From Streptomyces sp. TLI_146 (GTDB lineage: Bacteria; Actinomycetota; Actinomycetes; Streptomycetales; Streptomycetaceae), in assembly GCF_002846415.1 (NCBI RefSeq), contig NZ_PJMX01000001.1, positions 3,410,001-3,474,000 on the forward strand: DNA of 64,000 bases, given 5' to 3'. The position numbers and the translations under genes are program-made. Under the pieces are notes generated by a model. That model ran no database searches, was not told the DNA's origin, and saw nothing but the letters and a program-made list of their open reading frames with translations. Below are positions 60,045-64,000 of the stretch, one piece after another (the stretch's first letter is position 1; every line of letters begins with the position of its first letter).

Positions 60045-61121
60045 TCATGTGGTTCGGTTTCTCGATGCGGCGGCCAACGCGGCCAGCGCCGCGTCCAGTT
60101 CGGCCGCCAGGACCTCCACCAGCTGCCCGGCCGGCAGCTCCCGCGCCAGCCGGTGCCCCTGCCCCGCCCACAGCGCCATGCCCTGGGCGTCGCCCGCCGC
60201 CGCGGCGGCCCGCCGCAGCCCGGCGGTGAGCTGGTGCACCTCCGGATAGGCGGCGGGGGCGTACGGCCCGTGCTCGCGCATGAAACGGTTCACCAGGCCG
60301 CGGGCCGGGCGTCCGGAGAACGCCCGGGTCAACTCCGTACGGACGAACAGGGGGTTGGTCAGCGCCTGCTTGTGCAGCGCGTGCGCGCCGGACTCGGGGC
60401 AGGCCAGGAACGCCGTGCCGAGCTGGGCCGCGTCCGCGCCCGCCGCGAGCACCGCCGCGATCTGCGCGCCGCGCATCAGCCCGCCGGCCGCGATGACCGG
60501 CAGCCGTACGCTCTCGCGGACCTGGGTGATCAGGGAGAGCAGCCCGATGCCGGAGCCGTCGGCCTGCGGGTCGTCGCGGTGGGTCGACTGGTGCCCGCCG
60601 GCCTCTATCCCCTGGACGCACACGGCGTCGGCCCCGGCGCTCTGCGCGGCCAGCGCCTCGTCGGGGGTGGTCGCGGTGACGACGGTGTACGTGCCGAGCG
60701 CGGCGAACGCGGCGAGCACCTCGCGCTCGGGGCAGCCGAAGGTGAAGGAGACGGCCGCGACCGGGTCCTCGCGCAGGATCGCCAGCTTGGCCTCGTAGCC
60801 GTCGTCGCCGCCCAAGGCGGCCTCGCCCAGCGGCGTCTCGTACCAGGTGGCCTCGCCCGCCAGCTGGTTGCGGTAGACCTCGATGACGGCCGGGTCGGTG
60901 TGCGGCGGCTGCGGCATGAACAGATTGACCCCGAACGGCCGCCCGGTGAGCCCGCGCAGCTGCTTGATCTCCTGGTACATGCCGTCGGCGGTCTTGTAGC
61001 CGGCGGCCAGGAACCCGAGTCCGCCGGCCTCGCCGACCGCGGCGGCCAGGCCGGGGGCGGAGACGCCACCGGCCATGGGAGCCTGCACGATCGGATACCG
61101 GCAGAGATCGGTCAAAGCCAT
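60045..61121 (-). CDS. Nitronate monooxygenase (NMO/2-nitropropane dioxygenase family)
   Basis: 358 residues. FMN-binding TIM barrel with PIVQAPMAGGVSAPGLAAAV, GVNLFMPQPP, VCVQGIEAGGHQSTHRD and VIAAGGLMRGAQIAAVLAAG, ending with QLGTAFLACPESGAH. Members oxidise propionate-3-nitronate and other nitronates. The ATG at 61121 gives the usual start (MALTDL). It lies between dnaJ and rsmE on the same strand. Confidence 0.92.
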   Translation of the reverse strand: MALTDLCRYPIVQAPMAGGVSAPGLAAAVGEAGGLGFLAAGYKTADGMYQEIKQLRGLTGRPFGVNLFMPQPPHTDPAVIEVYRNQLAGEATWYETPLGEAALGGDDGYEAKLAILREDPVAAVSFTFGCPEREVLAAFAALGTYTVVTATTPDEALAAQSAGADAVCVQGIEAGGHQSTHRDDPQADGSGIGLLSLITQVRESVRLPVIAAGGLMRGAQIAAVLAAGADAAQLGTAFLACPESGAHALHKQALTNPLFVRTELTRAFSGRPARGLVNRFMREHGPYAPAAYPEVHQLTAGLRRAAAAAGDAQGMALWAGQGHRLARELPAGQLVEVLAAELDAALAALAAASRNRTT

Positions 61122-61199
61122 GCCCGCATCGTGCCATGGGTGTCGCTCCGCACCCGAATCCCCGCCCGCGGTGGGGGCCCGGGGGCGGAGCACCCGGAC

Positions 61200-62336
61200 T
61201 CAGCGCCCGTTGAACGCGTCCTTCAGGCGGGAGAACAGCCCCTGCTGCCCCGGCTGGAACTGCCCGAGCGGCCGCTCCTCGCCGCGCAGCTTGGCCAGCT
61301 GGCGGAGCAGGTCCTCCTGCTGGGGGTCCAGCTTCGTCGGCGTGGTGACCTCGACGTGGACGATCAGGTCGCCCCGGCCGCCGCCGCGCAGATGCGTCAC
61401 ACCGCGCCCGTGCAGCGGGATGGACTGGCCCGACTGGGTACCCGGGCGGATGTCCACCTCCTCCATGCCGTCCAGCGTCTGCAGCGGCACCTTGGTGCCC
61501 AGCGACGCCGCCGTCATCGGGATCGTCACCGTGCAGTGCAGATCGTCGCCGCGGCGCTGGAAGACGTCGTGGTTGAGCTCGTGGATCTCCACGTACAGGT
61601 CACCGGCGGGGCCGCCGCCGGGGCCGACCTCGCCCTCGCCCGCGAGCTGGATCCGGGTGCCGTTGTCGACACCGGCCGGGATCTTGACCGTGAGCGTGCG
61701 GCGCGAGCGGATGCGGCCGTCGCCGGCGCACTCCGGGCACGGCGTGGGCACGACGGTCCCGAAGCCCTGGCACTGGGGGCAGGGGCGGGAGGTCATGACC
61801 TGGCCCAGGAAGGACCGGGTGACCTGCGACACCTCACCGCGGCCGCGGCACATGTCACACGTCTGCGCCGAGGTGCCGGGGGCGGCGCCCTCGCCGGAGC
61901 AGGTCGTGCACACCACCGCGGTGTCGACCTGGATCTCCTTGGTCGTACCGAAGGCCGCCTCGTTGAGGTCGATCTCCAGGCGGATCATGGCGTCCTGGCC
62001 CCGGCGGGTGCGCGAGCGCGGGCCGCGCTGCGCCGCGTTGCCGAAGAACGCGTCCATGATGTCCGAGAAGTTCCCGAAGCCGCCCGCGCCGAAGCCGCCC
62101 GCGCCACCGCCGCCGGAGGACGACAGGGGGTCGCCGCCGAGGTCGTAGACCTGCTTCTTCTGCGGGTCCGAGAGGACCTCGTAGGCGGCGTTGATCTCCT
62201 TGAAGCGCTCCTGCGTCTTCGGGTCCGGATTCACATCCGGGTGGAGTTCACGTGCCAGGCGCCGGAACGCCTTCTTGATCTCGTCCTGCGATGCGTCGCG
62301 GCGTACGCCCAGTACGGCGTAGTAGTCCGTGGCCAC
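61200..62336 (-). CDS. dnaJ: Chaperone DnaJ (DnaJ2-type)
   Basis: 378 residues. J domain YYAVLGVRRDASQDEIKKAF with HPD in ELHPDVNPD, a Gly/Phe-rich linker (about 75-105), the four-repeat zinc domain (CTTCSGEG, CDMCRGRG, CPQCQGFG, CPECAGDG) and the C-terminal beta domains. It stimulates DnaK and presents substrates. Its GTG follows the hrcA stop with no gap. Many actinobacteria have one DnaJ in the dnaK operon and this second one with hrcA. Confidence 0.97.
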   Translation of the reverse strand: MATDYYAVLGVRRDASQDEIKKAFRRLARELHPDVNPDPKTQERFKEINAAYEVLSDPQKKQVYDLGGDPLSSSGGGGAGGFGAGGFGNFSDIMDAFFGNAAQRGPRSRTRRGQDAMIRLEIDLNEAAFGTTKEIQVDTAVVCTTCSGEGAAPGTSAQTCDMCRGRGEVSQVTRSFLGQVMTSRPCPQCQGFGTVVPTPCPECAGDGRIRSRRTLTVKIPAGVDNGTRIQLAGEGEVGPGGGPAGDLYVEIHELNHDVFQRRGDDLHCTVTIPMTAASLGTKVPLQTLDGMEEVDIRPGTQSGQSIPLHGRGVTHLRGGGRGDLIVHVEVTTPTKLDPQQEDLLRQLAKLRGEERPLGQFQPGQQGLFSRLKDAFNGR

Positions 62337-63353
62337 TTACGACTCCGCCAGGATCTGTCCGACGTAACGTGCCACTGCGCGTACCGCTCCCATCGTTCCG
62401 GGGTAATCCATGCGGGTCGGTCCGACCACGCCGAGTTTTGCGACGGCCTCGCCGCCCGAACCGTAGCCGACCGAGACGACGGACGTGGAGTTCAGCCCCT
62501 CATGGGCGTTCTCATGCCCGATTCGTACGGTCATGCCCGATTCCTTGGCCTCGCCGAGCAGCTTGAGGAGCACCACTTGCTCCTCCAGCGCCTCCAGCAC
62601 CGGCCGGATGGTCAGGGGAAAGTCGTGCCCGAAGCGGGTGAGATTGGCGGTTCCGCCGATCATCAGCCGCTCCTCGGTCTCCTCGACCAGGGTTTCGAGC
62701 AAAGTGGCGAGCACCGTCGAAACGGTTCCTCGGTCCTCCGGTTCGAAGGACTCCGGCAGGTCCTGCACCAGCTGCGGGACGTCCGCGAAGCGGCGCCCCA
62801 CCACCCGGCTGTTGAGCCGGGCCCGCAGGTCCGCCAGCGAGGTCTCGCCGAACGGCGCCGGGCAGTCGACCAGCCGCTGCTCGACCCGCCCGGTGTCCGT
62901 GATGAGCACCAGCATCAGCCTGGCCGGGGCCAGCGACAGCAGTTCCACGTGCCGCACGGTGGACCGCGTCAGCGACGGGTACTGCACGACGGCGACCTGC
63001 CGGGTCAGCTGCGCGAGCAGCCGCACGGTCCGCGCCACCACGTCGTCCAGGTCGACGGCCCCGTCCAGGAAGTTCTGGATGGCCCGCCGCTCCGGCGACG
63101 ACAGCGGCTTGACGCCCGCGAGCCGGTCGACGAACAGCCGGTAGCCCTTGTCGGTCGGAATGCGTCCGGCACTGGTGTGGGGCTGGGCGATGAAGCCCTC
63201 CTCCTCCAGGACCGCCATGTCGTTGCGCACGGTCGCCGGCGAGACGCCCAGCGCGTGCCGCTCCGTCAGGGCCTTCGAACCCACCGGCTCCTCGGTCCCG
63301 ACGTAGTCCTGGACGATGGCGCGCAGGACCTCAAGTCTGCGTTCACTGAGCAC
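62337..63353 (-). CDS. hrcA: Heat-inducible transcription repressor HrcA
   Basis: 338 residues. N-terminal winged helix [20 protein letters not shown] and [20 protein letters not shown], then the GAF-like domain ([20 protein letters not shown]). HrcA represses groE and its own operon through CIRCE. GTG 63353 is chosen because GGAGG lies 8 bases upstream; GTG 63362 is too close to it. A CIRCE element lies 38 bp upstream, so the hrcA-dnaJ unit is autoregulated. Confidence 0.97.
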   Translation of the reverse strand: MLSERRLEVLRAIVQDYVGTEEPVGSKALTERHALGVSPATVRNDMAVLEEEGFIAQPHTSAGRIPTDKGYRLFVDRLAGVKPLSSPERRAIQNFLDGAVDLDDVVARTVRLLAQLTRQVAVVQYPSLTRSTVRHVELLSLAPARLMLVLITDTGRVEQRLVDCPAPFGETSLADLRARLNSRVVGRRFADVPQLVQDLPESFEPEDRGTVSTVLATLLETLVEETEERLMIGGTANLTRFGHDFPLTIRPVLEALEEQVVLLKLLGEAKESGMTVRIGHENAHEGLNSTSVVSVGYGSGGEAVAKLGVVGPTRMDYPGTMGAVRAVARYVGQILAES

Positions 63354-63390
63354 CGCGCACACCTCCAGCTGTCGTCCCTAGGCGCTCTGC

Positions 63391-63417
63391 CTGGCACTCT
63401 GTGCGTTCGAGTGCCAG
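63391..63417 (-). promoter_or_regulatory. hrcA: CIRCE element
   Basis: CTGGCACTC and GAGTGCCAG flank 9 bases, matching the CIRCE form TTAGCACTC-N9-GAGTGCTAA in 14 of 18 arm positions. It lies upstream of hrcA-dnaJ, where HrcA is expected to bind. Confidence 0.92.
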
Positions 63418-63543
63418 CAATCCCCCGGCCAGTGTACGGCCGACCGGTACACCCCTAGCAAGGGCGGCCGCCCGTGACGCTCGCGGCGCGGTGGAGCGGC
63501 GCGGCCGGGCGCCGCCCCCGACCGCCCGGGATAGCGTCACGTC

Positions 63544-64000
63544 ATGGACGTCAGATGGGAAGAGTTCGGCTGGGAGCGGCTCGGCGACGGCGTGGGCCGC
63601 CGCCGCCTTCCCGGGTGGGACGCGACGGCGGGGCTGGTCGTGGGCGACGACGCGGTCCTGCTGTACGACACGGGGTCGACCCTGCGCGAGGGCGCCGAGC
63701 TGCGGGCCCAGGCGCAGGCGCTGCTCGGGCGCCGGGTGACGCACATCGCACTCAGCCATCCGCACTTCGACCATGTGCTCGGCACGGCCGCGTTCTCCGG
63801 GGCGGAGGTGTACGGAGCGGTGGGCATCGACCGGGTGCTCGACGGCGACGCCCTGCGCGTCGACGCCATCACCCACGGGGTACCGGCCGCGCAGGCCGCC
63901 GAGGCCGCGGACCTGCTGGTGCGCCCGCACCACTTCGTGACGGGCGAATGGACACTGGAGCTCGGCGGGCGGCAGGTGCTGCTCGCGAACGTGGGCCCCG
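63544..64000 (+). CDS. Metallo-beta-lactamase-fold hydrolase, 5' part
   Basis: The first 152 codons are in the window and run off its end. The zinc motif HPHFDHVLGTAAF (HxHxDH) is clear, with a preceding VVGDDAVLLYDTGSTLREG as in the MBL superfamily. The ATG is the first plausible start; no strong ribosome site. It is divergent from hrcA. The substrate cannot be told without the C-terminus. Confidence 0.85.
   Translation, partial: MDVRWEEFGWERLGDGVGRRRLPGWDATAGLVVGDDAVLLYDTGSTLREGAELRAQAQALLGRRVTHIALSHPHFDHVLGTAAFSGAEVYGAVGIDRVLDGDALRVDAITHGVPAAQAAEAADLLVRPHHFVTGEWTLELGGRQVLLANVGP

Noticed and set aside
59850..63458. 1202-codon plus-strand frame across rsmE, NMO, dnaJ and hrcA
   Set aside because: It is antisense to four secure genes and low-complexity (Arg/Leu/Gly/Val-rich); a GC-bias shadow.

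Overview
The window is a piece of a Streptomyces (or very close actinomycete) chromosome. The sequence is strongly GC-rich with G/C at third codon positions, GTG and TTG starts are frequent, many transcripts look leaderless, and there are genus-typical families (WhiJ-type XRE plus DUF397, MmyB-type XRE regulators, SARP, AfsA and ScbR-type gamma-butyrolactone proteins). From memory, the backbone order ppdK, dusB, glyS, znuACB-zur, uppS, recO, leuA, M4 protease, era, phoH/ybeY/CNNM, dnaJ/hrcA matches the SCO2494 to SCO2555 part of the S. coelicolor core. No rRNA, tRNA, CRISPR array, prophage or insertion sequence was seen.

Layout. 0-6.5 kb: tail of an APC permease, an ArsR-type regulator with iteron-like promoter repeats, ppdK and dusB. 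6.5-18.9 kb: a mix of accessory and core genes. It holds a DHA2-type MFS exporter behind a tandem operator, a WhiJ-like XRE/DUF397 module with a divergent coupled pair, an XRE-MFS divergon, an aldo/keto reductase and TetR behind a 38-bp palindrome, a NarL-type two-component system coupled to a DUF4097 protein, and glyS. 19-22.3 kb: the zinc regulon znuA-znuC-znuB-zur with two Zur-box-like sites. 22.5-34.8 kb: an apparent accessory block between zur and uppS. It holds two ScbR-type receptors, AfsA, an NmrA-like reductase, a cytochrome P450, a SARP fused to a degenerate nucleotide-cyclase domain, and an accA-korA-korB operon. Palindromes like autoregulatory elements sit in front of its regulators and the P450 unit. 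34.9-41.7 kb: uppS-recO-TerB, leuA with a Leu-rich leader peptide, a protealysin-like M4 protease with its emfourin-type inhibitor, and a GNAT. 41.8-51.9 kb: era, a DUF916/WxL secreted pair, a degenerate cytidine-deaminase-like protein, a second XRE-MFS divergon, and the coupled phoH-ybeY-CNNM-MmcQ operon. 51.9-64 kb: a sugar kinase, glucarate dehydratase facing an MFS gene, a nucleobase deaminase, rnz-HIT, rsmE, a nitronate monooxygenase, hrcA-dnaJ with a CIRCE element, and the start of a metallo-beta-lactamase-fold gene.

How the parts fit. The 22.5-34.8 kb block reads as a quorum-type switch. AfsA and the reductase (and perhaps the P450) would make a butyrolactone-like signal, and the ScbR-type proteins would bind AAACC-N8-GGTTT palindromes until the signal releases them. 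That would free the SARP, the P450 unit and possibly the accA-korAB operon. A second theme is a dispersed 43-44 bp repeat (seven direct and five inverted copies at five intergenic sites) that forms long-range inverted pairs, mostly between gene ends.
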